Shown: positions 46,544 through 57,199 of the stretch, piece after piece
Layout: the number at the start of each line of letters is the position of its first letter
Position numbering within the stretch: the first letter of the stretch is position 1
NCBI RefSeq assembly: GCF_016894345.1
Contig: NZ_CP069798.1
Span: forward strand, 2,377,385 to 2,441,384
Direction: 5' to 3'
Source of the DNA: Paralysiella testudinis
GTDB lineage: Bacteria; Pseudomonadota; Gammaproteobacteria; Burkholderiales; Neisseriaceae
Length of the DNA: 64,000 nt
Notes under the pieces: model-generated
The model's database searches: none
What the model saw: only the letters and a program-made list of their open reading frames with translations
What the model was told of the DNA's origin: nothing
Translations under genes and position numbers: made by a program

Positions 46544-48460
46544 ATGAATATATTGTCTGTAGACCAAGCCAGCTTTGCCGTGGGCCATGTTGCCCTGCTC
46601 GACCGCGCCAACTTCCAACTCGATGCCGGAGAAAAAATCGGCTTAATCGGGCGCAATGGTGCCGGCAAATCATCGTTTCTGAAAATTCTGGCGGGCGAAC
46701 ACAAGCTCGACGACGGCCACATCACCCAGCAAAACGGCCTCAAAATCGTGTATGTCCCGCAAGAATCGTTTTTCGACGACAACGCCAGCGTATTCGACAC
46801 AGTGGCCGAAGGCTTGGGCGAAGTGCGCCAGCTGCTGCAAGATTATCACCGCCTAAGCCAACAGCTTTCAGGCAGCCACAACGAAGCCGCACTCAAACAG
46901 CTCAACCACCTGCAAACCGAGCTGGAAAACCGCAATGGCTGGCAGTTTGACGCCTTAATTCAGCAAACCATCGGCGAATTGGGGCTGCCTGAAAACGCCC
47001 TGATTGGCAACCTTTCCGGCGGCCAAAAAAAGCGCGTGGCACTGGCGCAGGCCTGGGTGCAAAAGCCCGATGTGCTGCTGCTAGACGAGCCCACCAACCA
47101 CTTAGACATCGACGCCATTATCTGGCTGGAAAACCTGCTACAAAACTTTTCAGGCAGCCTATTGGTGATTACCCACGACCGCCGCTTTCTCGACAACATC
47201 GCCACCCGCATTGTTGAGCTCGATCGCGGCATCATGCGCAGCTATCCCGGCTCGTTTTCGCAATACAGCGTTAAAAAAGCGCAAGAGCTGGCAGTGGAAG
47301 CCGAACACAACCGCCTGTTCGACAAATTCCACGCCCAAGAAGAAGCGTGGATACGCAAAGGCATCGAAGCGCGGCGTACCCGCAACGAAGGCCGCGTGCG
47401 CCGCTTGGAAGAATTGCGCCAACAGCGCGCAGCACGGCGCAATGTGCAAGGCCAAGTGTCGTTTAAGCTTGCCGGTGGCGAAAAAAGCGGCAAAATCATT
47501 GCCGAGCTGGAACACGCCGACTTTGCCTATGCCGACAAAACCATTATGCGCAACTTCTCCGCCGTGATTCAGCGCGGCGACAAAATCGGCCTGATTGGCG
47601 CCAACGGCATCGGCAAAACCACCTTTCTCAAACTGATTCTGGGCGAATTGGCGCCCACCGGCGGCAAAATCCGCTTGGGCAGCAAGCAGGAAGTGGCTTA
47701 TTTCGACCAATTCCGCAGCGCACTGAATGAAAACGACACCGTGTTCTACACCCTAGGCCAAGGCAACGACTATGTGGATGTGGGCGGGCGCAAAAAGCAT
47801 GTTATCGGCTATTTAGAAGATTTTTTATTCTCCCCCGCGCGGGCGCAAAGCCCGGTAAGCTCCTTATCCGGCGGCGAGCGCAACCGCCTGCTGCTGGCCA
47901 AACTGTTTACCCGCCCGGCCAATATTTTGGTGCTCGACGAGCCCACCAACGATTTGGACATCGACACCCAAGAATTGCTGGAAGAATTGCTGCGCGACTA
48001 CACCGGCACCGTGTTTTTGGTCAGCCACGACCGTATGTTTTTGGACAATGTAATTACCCAAAGCATTGTATTTGAAGGAGAAGGCTGCCTGAAAGAATAC
48101 ATCGGCGGCTATCAGGATTATCAAGACGCCAAAACACGCGAACAACAGCTTCAGGCAGCCCAAACCCGCAAAGCCGCCAGCGGTAGCGAAGCCGACAAAG
48201 CCCGCCCCAAAGCCAACCGCACCGTAAAGCTTTCTTATAAAGAGCAACGCGAACTGGACGCCCTGCCCGATGAAATCGCCGCGCTGGAAGCCGAACAAAG
48301 CGAGCTCAACACCCGCCTAAGCGACCCGGATTTATTTAAAAACGACTACCAAAGCGCCACCGCTTGGCAAGCACGCATCGGCGAAATTGAAGACAGCTTG
48401 CTGGAAAAACTAGAACGCTGGGAAATGCTGGAAGCCAAAAGCAAAGGCTTGGCTGAATAA
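46544..48460 (+). CDS. uup: ABC-F ATPase, Uup type (638 aa)
   Basis: A soluble tandem ATPase of the ABC-F group, which acts on ribosomes; Uup is linked to precise excision of transposons in E. coli. First cassette: GRNGAGKSS, LSGGQKKRVALAQAW, LLLDEPTNHLD. Second cassette: GANGIGKTT, LSGGERNRLLLAKLF, LVLDEPTNDLD. The linker (HAQEEAWIRKGIEARRTRNE) and the C-terminal charged coiled coil (LSYKEQRELDALPDEIAALE onward) separate it from EttA-type proteins. Confidence 0.93.
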   Translation: MNILSVDQASFAVGHVALLDRANFQLDAGEKIGLIGRNGAGKSSFLKILAGEHKLDDGHITQQNGLKIVYVPQESFFDDNASVFDTVAEGLGEVRQLLQDYHRLSQQLSGSHNEAALKQLNHLQTELENRNGWQFDALIQQTIGELGLPENALIGNLSGGQKKRVALAQAWVQKPDVLLLDEPTNHLDIDAIIWLENLLQNFSGSLLVITHDRRFLDNIATRIVELDRGIMRSYPGSFSQYSVKKAQELAVEAEHNRLFDKFHAQEEAWIRKGIEARRTRNEGRVRRLEELRQQRAARRNVQGQVSFKLAGGEKSGKIIAELEHADFAYADKTIMRNFSAVIQRGDKIGLIGANGIGKTTFLKLILGELAPTGGKIRLGSKQEVAYFDQFRSALNENDTVFYTLGQGNDYVDVGGRKKHVIGYLEDFLFSPARAQSPVSSLSGGERNRLLLAKLFTRPANILVLDEPTNDLDIDTQELLEELLRDYTGTVFLVSHDRMFLDNVITQSIVFEGEGCLKEYIGGYQDYQDAKTREQQLQAAQTRKAASGSEADKARPKANRTVKLSYKEQRELDALPDEIAALEAEQSELNTRLSDPDLFKNDYQSATAWQARIGEIEDSLLEKLERWEMLEAKSKGLAE

Positions 48461-48514
48461 AACACCTACGGTCATTATTTGATGAAAATAGTTAAATTTT
48501 ACTTCAGGCTTTTA

Positions 48515-49383
48515 GGGTCTGTTCACAATTACTTGTCATACCCTTGAATAAAAAAGAAACGCAGGCATAAAAGGACGTTCTCACACCCCCCAATACACCT
48601 GCGATGCCCCGTACACTACTCAAAGATGAACATTGGACGAAGCTGTTACCTATTCTGCGTGATTTGGGTATTTATAGCAAACCCAATTTGCGCAGAATTC
48701 TTGAAGGCATACTTTACAGAATAAGAACCGGCATACCGTGGCGGGATTTGCCCGAGTATTTCGGCAAATATCATACTGTTTATACCGCTTATAACCGTTG
48801 GTCAGAAAAAGGCATTTTTACTGCAATCTTGAAACAGCTCAGCCAAGAGAGTGACTTGGAGTGGGTAGCCATAGACGGCAGTTATATCCGTGCCCACCAA
48901 CACTGCGCCTCAGCGCTCAGTGCACAACAGGATCACGCAATCGGTATGAGCCGAGGCGGCAGAACCAGCAAGATTCATCTGGCTGTAGATGCCGCAGGCA
49001 ATCCGGTTGAGGTTATCGTTACTGCGGGCAATATCCATGATGTCACCGTTGCACCGGAGCTGCTTGATAATATCAACCTTACCGAAACTGAGTTGGTTAA
49101 TGCGGACAAAGGTTACGATTCAGACCGGCTCAGGGAGCAAATAGAGCAAAGCGGTGCGAAAGCCAATATTCCCTATAAAAGAAATAGGGAAGAGAAAAAT
49201 AAAGACATGGACTGGTATTTATATAAAATCAGGCATTTGGTAGAGAATGCCTTTTGCCGTTTGAAACATTTCCGAGCGATTGCCAGCCGTTACGATAAGC
49301 TGAAACGCAACTTTCACAGTACGGTTTTATTAGGGTGCATTGTGATGTGGTTACCTTTATGACAAGTAATTGTGAACAGACCC
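48515..49383 (+). mobile_element. IS5-family insertion sequence, copy B (869 bp)
   Basis: Same 25-bp perfect terminal repeats and length as copy A at 1855, with TA on both sides. It lies 13 bases from the third IS481 copy. Confidence 0.9.
48604..49362 (+). CDS. IS5-family transposase, intact (252 aa)
   Basis: Differs from the copy at 1944 in a few residues (for example SAQQDHAIG for STQEEHAIG, and NINLTETE for NINLAETE). All catalytic blocks are present (VAIDGSYIR, NADKGYDSDR, VENAFCRLKHFR). Confidence 0.9.
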   Translation: MPRTLLKDEHWTKLLPILRDLGIYSKPNLRRILEGILYRIRTGIPWRDLPEYFGKYHTVYTAYNRWSEKGIFTAILKQLSQESDLEWVAIDGSYIRAHQHCASALSAQQDHAIGMSRGGRTSKIHLAVDAAGNPVEVIVTAGNIHDVTVAPELLDNINLTETELVNADKGYDSDRLREQIEQSGAKANIPYKRNREEKNKDMDWYLYKIRHLVENAFCRLKHFRAIASRYDKLKRNFHSTVLLGCIVMWLPL

Positions 49384-49391
49384 TAGGATTC

Positions 49392-50348
49392 CTACTTGTT
49401 AAGACCCATAATCTTCTGGAATGGATTTTCACGAAACAATTCAGGCTCTAGATTATAGCAATCTTCCAAAGCCTGCCAAGGCGTTTTGTACTTCAACGAC
49501 CGTAAGGGGCGTTGATGGTTGTAATACAGCAAAAATACCATCAAGTGCCGTTTAAGTTCGTCAGGATGCTCATAGTGGAAGCGTTTGACCGTTACCTCTT
49601 TCAGCATCTTGTTGGTAATCTCCACCTGCCCGTTCGTCCATGGATGACGGAATTTCGTGGTACGGTGCTCAATGCCCAAATGCCGGCAAAGCTCGTCAAA
49701 CGGATGCTCCTTATCAGGCCGTTGTGCTTGGCTCAGCAAGTTGTAGGTAAACTGCGCACCGTTGTCCGTTAGGATATGGGTGATTTTAAACACACAATCT
49801 TGTTGTAGGTTGCGCAGAAAAGAAACGGCGGTTTTCTGCGTCATACGCGGATGAAGTTCTGCATAAACATATTTGGTTTTGCGGTCGATGGCGACAAACA
49901 GGTACAGCTTGCCGGTTTCACAACGCACCTCGGTGATGTCGATATGGACAAAGCCAACCGGATATTGTTTGAATGTTTTTTACCTTTTGGCCATCGGATT
50001 CATTCTTGGGTAAGCGCGACAATCCGTGATGTTGCAAGCACCGGTGCAGATTGGAGCGGCTCAGCTTTGGAATATTGGGCTTGAAGATGATATACAGCTC
50101 GTCCAATGACAGCCGCAGATGTCGCCGGACGGTACAGATTGCCTGCTGCTCCGATTCGGTCAACACGCTGGGGCGGGTTTTGGGGCCGGACTTTTTATCT
50201 TCGACCGAATCTGCGTGTTTCCAGTAGAGAACGGTTTTGAAATTAATATTGTATTTTTAGCTAACGCTGCGATGCTCTCTTCAGACTCTTGTATTTCTTT
50301 TCTGATTCTAGGCGTAGTCTTGGCGTTACCATGCAATATGCTTGCCAT
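49392..50348 (-). pseudogene. IS481-family transposase, frameshifts
   Basis: The catalytic half (49928 to 49392) is open and ends LGLNK at a stop (TAG) outside the element. The N-terminal half is shifted after SIAALAKN, as in copy 2. It has another single-base loss in the A-run before GGTAAAAAAC (four A's instead of five), so it ends differently (QKVKNIQTISGW). It shares the first lesion with copy 2, so these two descend from one damaged copy. Confidence 0.8.
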
Positions 50349-50404
50349 AAGTCGGTCTCTTTTAATTGGGGTAATGATACTCCATAAAATTCAGGGACTA
50401 AACA
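49397..50404 (-). mobile_element. IS481-family insertion sequence, copy 3
   Basis: Ends as in copies 1 and 2 (TGTTAAGACCC at 49397, GGGACTAAACA ending 50404). Flanks CCTACT and GCGGGA show no target duplication. Confidence 0.85.
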
Positions 50405-50881
50405 GCGGGAACAACGATCGCAATTTCTCATGTGTGAAAGAATTTCCTTTACAATTAGTTGGAGAAAAGGACAAAACAAAGATAACGAATATTGCTGGTA
50501 AACAATAAATGCTTTTAATTTAAAGAGCAATATATGTGCATTTCATTTTATCTTCGTACAGACCAACTGAAACTGTACTTCAGACCGAACGCTTGCCTAG
50601 GCAACCTGAATTCTACACGGCACTCAATTTAATCTTAATACCCTGTTTTACATGGATTACCTACCTACTCAAAAATCATCTAAAACGCTGAATCGCCTAC
50701 ACCCTCTTGTTTTTTAGAATTTCGACTCTATATAATACCGATAGCTGCATCCGCCTAAGAGCCCCAATCAAAGCAAGTAAAACAATGGCCGGATGCAACT
50801 TATGCTTCATTAAATTGTCACACCTCTGATTTAAACTGTGTTGGCTGATAAAGGACAATAAACGCACCGACACACTGAGTA
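50405..50881. other. AT-rich gene-poor stretch
   Basis: No confident gene. A minus-strand frame at 50810-50697 could encode a 37-residue hydrophobic, basic peptide (MKHKLHPAIVLLALIGALRR, then MQLSVLYRVEILKNKRV) with GAGGTG about 10 bases upstream, but I see no further support. Confidence 0.35.
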
Positions 50882-51035
50882 ATACCAAATTCTAAAAATT
50901 AAGATAACAAGGCGGCGAGCCGCAGACAGTACACCTAGTACGGAACAGAGTTTGTTGGTGCTTTAGCGCCTTACAAAATCGTTCTCTTCGAGCTAAGGCG
51001 AGCCAACGCAGTTAGGTTATTTTTAGAATTGGTAT
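50882..51035. repeat. Correia-like core with ATACCAATTC-type ends (154 bp)
   Basis: Ends read ATACCAAATTCTAAAAATTA on the left and, in complement, ATACCAATTCTAAAAATAAC on the right. The core has GAGCCGCAGACAGTAC, GTTGGTGCTTTAGCGCC and CGTTCTCTTCGAGCTAAGGCG, the Correia internal motifs. Confidence 0.8.
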
Positions 51036-51060
51036 AAGAAGAGTAGAAAGGAAATCTGAT

Positions 51061-51186
51061 ATGCAACACCGTCGCCGACAACATATTTTTCAGGCCGCCA
51101 AACGTGCTGCCTTTAATCACCCCATCAAAACCAGCACCACAAGCCGAGAAAAAAATACCGCCACCCAGGCCGCTTCCGGCCGCTAA
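51061..51186 (+). CDS. Possible small basic protein (41 aa)
   Basis: The frame reads MQHRRRQHIFQAAKRAAFNH, then PIKTSTTSREKNTATQAASG and a final R. AAAGGAAATCTGAT precedes the ATG, a Correia-like element lies immediately upstream and could give a promoter, and an intrinsic terminator follows the stop by 14 bases. That arrangement suggests a real transcription unit, coding or not. I do not recognise the product. Confidence 0.4.
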   Translation: MQHRRRQHIFQAAKRAAFNHPIKTSTTSREKNTATQAASGR

Positions 51187-51199
51187 ATTTTTGTTAACC

Positions 51200-51228
51200 A
51201 AAACAGCCACCGCATCGGTGGCTGTTTT
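51200..51228 (+). terminator. Intrinsic terminator
   Basis: AAAACAGCCACCG and CGGTGGCTGTTTT around CAT, a 13-bp perfect stem. It may serve the small upstream unit and, in the other direction, argP. Confidence 0.85.
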
Positions 51229-51263
51229 CTATTGCTCAATCTATCCATGTCTCCATATGCTGT

Positions 51264-52151
51264 TTAAACATGCAAACGAACAGCCGCCAAAGCTTGTAAG
51301 CGGCGGCTTAAGCGTTGCAGGCGGGGCGACTGCATTTGCCAGCCATGCCAATACAGCGGCACATCCACCCAACAGCCCGGCGCCATATCCTGCAAAATGC
51401 CTTCGGCCAAGGCCGCATCGCCCTGTCCGTCCGGTATCAAACACCAGCCCATGCCGCATAAGACTGCCTGAAAATAAGCATGGCTGGCGGGCACATAATG
51501 AGTGGGGCAACGCGCAGCGTCAAAGCCGAAATAACGCTGCAAAAACGTGGCGTACAAAGTGTCTTTGCGGTTAAAGCCCAATAAGGGTGCTTGGGCGAGC
51601 GCCTTCACGCTGATGCCGTTGGCAAAATAGCGCTGCACAAAAGCGGGCGTGGCCAACATGCGGTAACGCTGCGCCCCCAAAGGCAGCACCATGCCGCCAT
51701 GCAAGGCTTGCGCGTGGCTGCTGATGGCGGCCAACACGCGCCCTTCGGCCAGCCAGCGCAAGGTGTGTTCTTGATCATCGCCGCTGATGTCGAACAACAC
51801 TGCTTCTTCCGCCGCCAATTGTGCCAACACCGGCATCAGCCAGGTATCCAAGGCATCGTAATGGGCGGCCAGATGCACCACCGGCAGCGGCGCATCGTCG
51901 GCAAACGCTTGTGCCATTTCTTGTGCCAACAGCTCGGCATGGCGCAGATACGGCAGCAATTTCAGGCCGTCTTTGGTGGCCACGCACGGGCGCTCGCGCG
52001 TTACCAGCACGCAGCCGATGCCTGCCTCCAAGGCGCGGATGCGCTGCGACACCGCCGAAGGCGACAAATGCAGCGCCTGCGCCGCCCGCTCAAAACTGCC
52101 CCATTGCAATACCGCCAACAAGGCGGCGCTTTGTTTGCTGTCAATCATCAT
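51264..52151 (-). CDS. argP: LysR-type regulator, ArgP/LysG (295 aa)
   Basis: Transcription regulator with an N-terminal winged helix (SAALLAVLQWGSFERAAQAL, HLSPSAVSQRIRALEAGIG) and a ligand-binding domain. ArgP/LysG proteins sense lysine and arginine and activate the exporter gene divergent from them, as is the layout here with argO. Two adjacent ATGs (52151 and 52148) could start it. Confidence 0.9.
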   Translation of the reverse strand: MMIDSKQSAALLAVLQWGSFERAAQALHLSPSAVSQRIRALEAGIGCVLVTRERPCVATKDGLKLLPYLRHAELLAQEMAQAFADDAPLPVVHLAAHYDALDTWLMPVLAQLAAEEAVLFDISGDDQEHTLRWLAEGRVLAAISSHAQALHGGMVLPLGAQRYRMLATPAFVQRYFANGISVKALAQAPLLGFNRKDTLYATFLQRYFGFDAARCPTHYVPASHAYFQAVLCGMGWCLIPDGQGDAALAEGILQDMAPGCWVDVPLYWHGWQMQSPRLQRLSRRLQALAAVRLHV

Positions 52152-52230
52152 CGCTTGATGCCTGTATTTTTAGAGCCTGTTCATGGTCTTTTGTGGCCGC
52201 ATCTTCGCACATGCTTCACAATATTAGCCA

Positions 52231-52263
52231 ACACAAATTTTCAGGCAGCCTGAAAATTTGTGT
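52231..52263. terminator. Perfect uptake-sequence palindrome in the argP-argO promoter region
   Basis: ACACAAATTTTCAGG and CCTGAAAATTTGTGT flank CAG, a 15-bp stem containing the uptake sequence, followed by GTTTGTTTG. It lies 70 bases before argO between divergent promoters, where a terminator is unusual. It could attenuate or insulate. Confidence 0.6.
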
Positions 52264-52333
52264 GTTTGTTTGCCTGCATCGATTGGCTGCGGCATGATGG
52301 CGGCCAATCACCACAACAACTCAAGCAATCCAT

Positions 52334-52972
52334 ATGATGACCCACGCTTTCTTTGCCGGTTTTATTATGCTCGGCGGCCTGATTATCGCCATCGGCGCCC
52401 AAAACACATTTGTGCTGAAACAAGGCCTATTGCGCCAGCATGTGCTGCTGGTGGCGCTCACCTGTTGGCTGTGCGATGTGGTGTTGATGGCTGCCGGTAT
52501 TTGGGGTTTGGCCGCCTCCACGCAGAAACTGCCTTGGCTCACGCCGCTGCTCAGCTTGGTGGGCGGGCTGTTTTTGCTGGCTTACGGCCTGTTTGCGCTG
52601 CAACGCGCTTGGCGCGGCGGCAGCCATATCTCGCTAAGCGCGCAGGGTAATCAGCCTGCCACACCGTGGCTGAAAACGCTGTTGTTCACGCTGGCCATCA
52701 CTTTGCTTAATCCGCATGTGTATCTGGACACCGTGCTGCTGGTGGGCAGCGTGGCCGCGCCTTTGGCCGCCGATGCCAAGCTGCCGTTTTGGCTGGGTGC
52801 GGCCACCATGTCGGGGCTATGGTTTTTCGGTCTTGGCTTCGGCGCCCGATTGCTGCTGCCTTTGTTTCGGCGGGCACGCACTTGGCAGCTGTTGGATGCG
52901 GCGATTGCCTTGATGATGTTTTACTTGGCTTGGGGTTTGTTGCGCCCGTTAATATTGGCTTGGTTTGGGTAA
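52334..52972 (+). CDS. argO: LysE/ArgO family amino acid exporter (212 aa)
   Basis: An inner-membrane exporter of arginine or lysine with about six helices. Family blocks are GLIIAIGAQNTFVLKQGLLR near the N-terminus and TLLNPHVYLDTVLLVGSVA with the conserved NPH. It is divergent from argP. Start at the first of two methionines; the second is one codon later. Confidence 0.93.
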   Translation: MMTHAFFAGFIMLGGLIIAIGAQNTFVLKQGLLRQHVLLVALTCWLCDVVLMAAGIWGLAASTQKLPWLTPLLSLVGGLFLLAYGLFALQRAWRGGSHISLSAQGNQPATPWLKTLLFTLAITLLNPHVYLDTVLLVGSVAAPLAADAKLPFWLGAATMSGLWFFGLGFGARLLLPLFRRARTWQLLDAAIALMMFYLAWGLLRPLILAWFG

Positions 52973-52974
52973 TA

Positions 52975-53178
52975 ATACCAATTCGAAAAAATAACCTAAC
53001 TGCGTTGGCTCGCCTTAGCTCGAAGAGAACGATTTTGTAAGGCGCTAAAGCACCAACAAACTCTGTTCCGTACTAGCTGTACTGTCTGCGGCTCAGCTCA
53101 AAGAGAACGATTTACTAAGGCGCTGAAGCACCAAGTAAATCAGTTCCGCCTTGCTATCTTATTTTGTAGAATTGGTAT
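52975..53178. repeat. Correia-like element with ATACCAATTC-type ends and internal duplication (204 bp)
   Basis: Left end ATACCAATTCGAAAAAATAA, right end (complement) ATACCAATTCTACAAAATAA. The block AGCTC-AAGAGAACGATTT...AAGGCGCT-AAGCACCAA occurs twice, which makes it about 50 bp longer than the element at 50882. Confidence 0.8.
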
Positions 53179-53181
53179 AAT

Positions 53182-53233
53182 TAAGGCTGCCTGAAATACA
53201 GTTTCTGCGAAACCAAACTGTTCAGGCAGCCTT
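53182..53233 (+). terminator. Paired uptake sequences between argO and argS
   Basis: AAGGCTGCCTGAA (53183-53195) and TTCAGGCAGCCTT (53221-53233). Inside lies a relative of the 22-bp unit (CAGTTTCTGCGAAACC). Confidence 0.7.
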
Positions 53234-53289
53234 AGTCTGATACCCAATCTCAACATAAACCGCATTCAGATTTATTGAAATAGGGCAAG

Positions 53290-53327
53290 TTCAGGCAGCC
53301 TTATCACAAAGTATAAGGCTGCCTGAA
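53290..53327 (-). terminator. Paired uptake-sequence terminator after argS
   Basis: TTCAGGCAGCCTTAT and ATAAGGCTGCCTGAA form a 15-bp stem six bases from the argS stop. Confidence 0.8.
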
Positions 53328-53332
53328 ACCCA

Positions 53333-55507
<2,175 letters not shown>

Positions 55508-56863
55508 TTAAGGGTTCATCACCCGCGCAATCAGCGCTTTTTCCTTGCCCTGCATCTGCGGAATTTTCACTTCGATGCCGTTGCCCGGCGCCACATCCAC
55601 CGCTTCGCCTTTGCGCGTCATCGCGGCCAGTTGCACGGTTTGGTTGCCGCTGGGGTGGATGATTTCCAGCGTGTCGCCCACGCTGAATTTGTTTTTCACT
55701 TCAATGGTGGCCCAGCCTTCGGCATCGATTTCGGTCACTTGGCCGACAAATTGGCTTTGCTTGGCCAACGAATGGCCGGCCAGATAGTTTTGGTATTCCT
55801 GCGTTTGGTGGCGCTCCAAAAAGCCGGGGGTGTAGCCGCGGTTGGCCAGGCCTTCCAATTCGGCCAGCAAGCCTAAGTCAAACGGCTTGCCCGCCACCGC
55901 ATCATCAATCGCTTTACGGTAAGCCTGCGCCACACGTGCCACGTAATACACCGATTTGGTGCGCCCTTCCACTTTAAGGCTGTCGACGCCGATTTCGGCC
56001 AGCTTGGCCACTTGCTCAATGGCGCGCAAGTCTTTGGAATTCATAATATAAGTGCCGTGTTCGTCTTCCATAATCGGCATCATTTCGCCGGGGCGGTTGG
56101 ATTCCTCTATCAGAAACACTTTATCGGCCGCCGGGTGGCGCACTTGGCCGTTGATGCCTTCAAATGCGGCGTTGGCTTCTTCTTGGGCGCGGTTGAAATC
56201 GAAGCCTTGCAATAGCTTGGCGTCGCCCATTTCATCGGTAGCCGCGTCGTGTACTTTGTAGTCCCAGCGGCAGGCGTTGGTGCAGGTGCCTTGGTTGGGG
56301 TCGCGGTGGTTGAAATAGCCCGACAGCAGGCAGCGGCCGGAATAGGCGATGCACAAAGCGCCGTGCACAAACACTTCCAGCTCGATATCGGGACATTGTT
56401 GGCGGATTTCAGCAATTTCTTCGATGCTCAATTCGCGCGACAAAATAATGCGCTCCACGCCGATTTTCTGCCAGAATTTCACGCCCCAATAATTGGTGGT
56501 GTTGGCCTGCACCGATAAATGAATCGGCACTTCCGGCCAGCGTTCGCGCACATGCATAATCAGGCCGGGGTCGGCCATAATCAGCGCATCGGGCCGCATG
56601 GCAATCAAAGGCTCCATGTCGGCCATAAAGGTTTTCAGCTTGCTGTTGTGCGGCAAGGTGTTTACCGTGAGAAAGAATTTTTTGCCGCGCGCGTGCGCTT
56701 CGCTGATGCCGGTTTCCAGCACCGACAGTTTGGCAAATTCGTTGTTGCGCGCGCGCAGCGAATAGCGCGGGCTGCCGGCATACACGGCATCGGCGCCGTA
56801 ATCAAATGCAGCGCGCATGCGCTCAAGGCCACCGGCGGGCAATAATAATTCGGGTGATTTCAT
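55508..56863 (-). CDS. trhP: U32-family tRNA hydroxylation protein TrhP/YegQ (451 aa)
   Basis: Members of this U32 'peptidase' group make 5-hydroxyuridine at tRNA position 34 with prephenate as co-substrate. Landmarks: PELLLPAGGLERMRAAFDYG, DADAVYAGSPRYSLRARNNE-type N-terminus, EVFVHGALCIAYSGRCLLSG with the Cys residues, and GTCTNACRWDYKV. The four cysteines expected to hold an iron-sulfur cluster appear to be present. The C-terminus is a barrel domain (SVGDTLEIIHPSGNQTVQLA). Confidence 0.9.
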   Translation of the reverse strand: MKSPELLLPAGGLERMRAAFDYGADAVYAGSPRYSLRARNNEFAKLSVLETGISEAHARGKKFFLTVNTLPHNSKLKTFMADMEPLIAMRPDALIMADPGLIMHVRERWPEVPIHLSVQANTTNYWGVKFWQKIGVERIILSRELSIEEIAEIRQQCPDIELEVFVHGALCIAYSGRCLLSGYFNHRDPNQGTCTNACRWDYKVHDAATDEMGDAKLLQGFDFNRAQEEANAAFEGINGQVRHPAADKVFLIEESNRPGEMMPIMEDEHGTYIMNSKDLRAIEQVAKLAEIGVDSLKVEGRTKSVYYVARVAQAYRKAIDDAVAGKPFDLGLLAELEGLANRGYTPGFLERHQTQEYQNYLAGHSLAKQSQFVGQVTEIDAEGWATIEVKNKFSVGDTLEIIHPSGNQTVQLAAMTRKGEAVDVAPGNGIEVKIPQMQGKEKALIARVMNP

Positions 56864-57199
56864 GGGTGTGTTCTCTTGTTTTTCGTGGGCTGTTTTTCAG
56901 GCAGCCTTAGAGCCTGTTCACGGTTTTTTGTAGCCGGTTTTAGGGTCTGTTTACATTTCAGCCGTGCACCAGATTTTGAGCAGGAAAATCTGCGTTGCGC
57001 CCATTTTCAACGCAGTATAAGCTGGTTTATGTGCTCAAAACGGCACCATAAAAGATGGTGGGCAGGCTTTTAATATACAGCAACAAACTAAAGATGCCCT
57101 GAAAATTCAGGGCAATCATGAATGCAATAAAACGGCTATTTTAGCTTAAATTCACACCCAATTGGACGATATCAATCAATTTGGCGATATCAATATCGG
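56864..57199. other. Intergenic region between trhP and the flavoprotein gene
   Basis: It holds one uptake sequence (TTTTTCAGGCAGCCTTAG), then AGAGCCTGTTCACGGT..., which nearly repeats 52171-52200 (AGAGCCTGTTCATGGT). No gene is seen. Confidence 0.5.
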
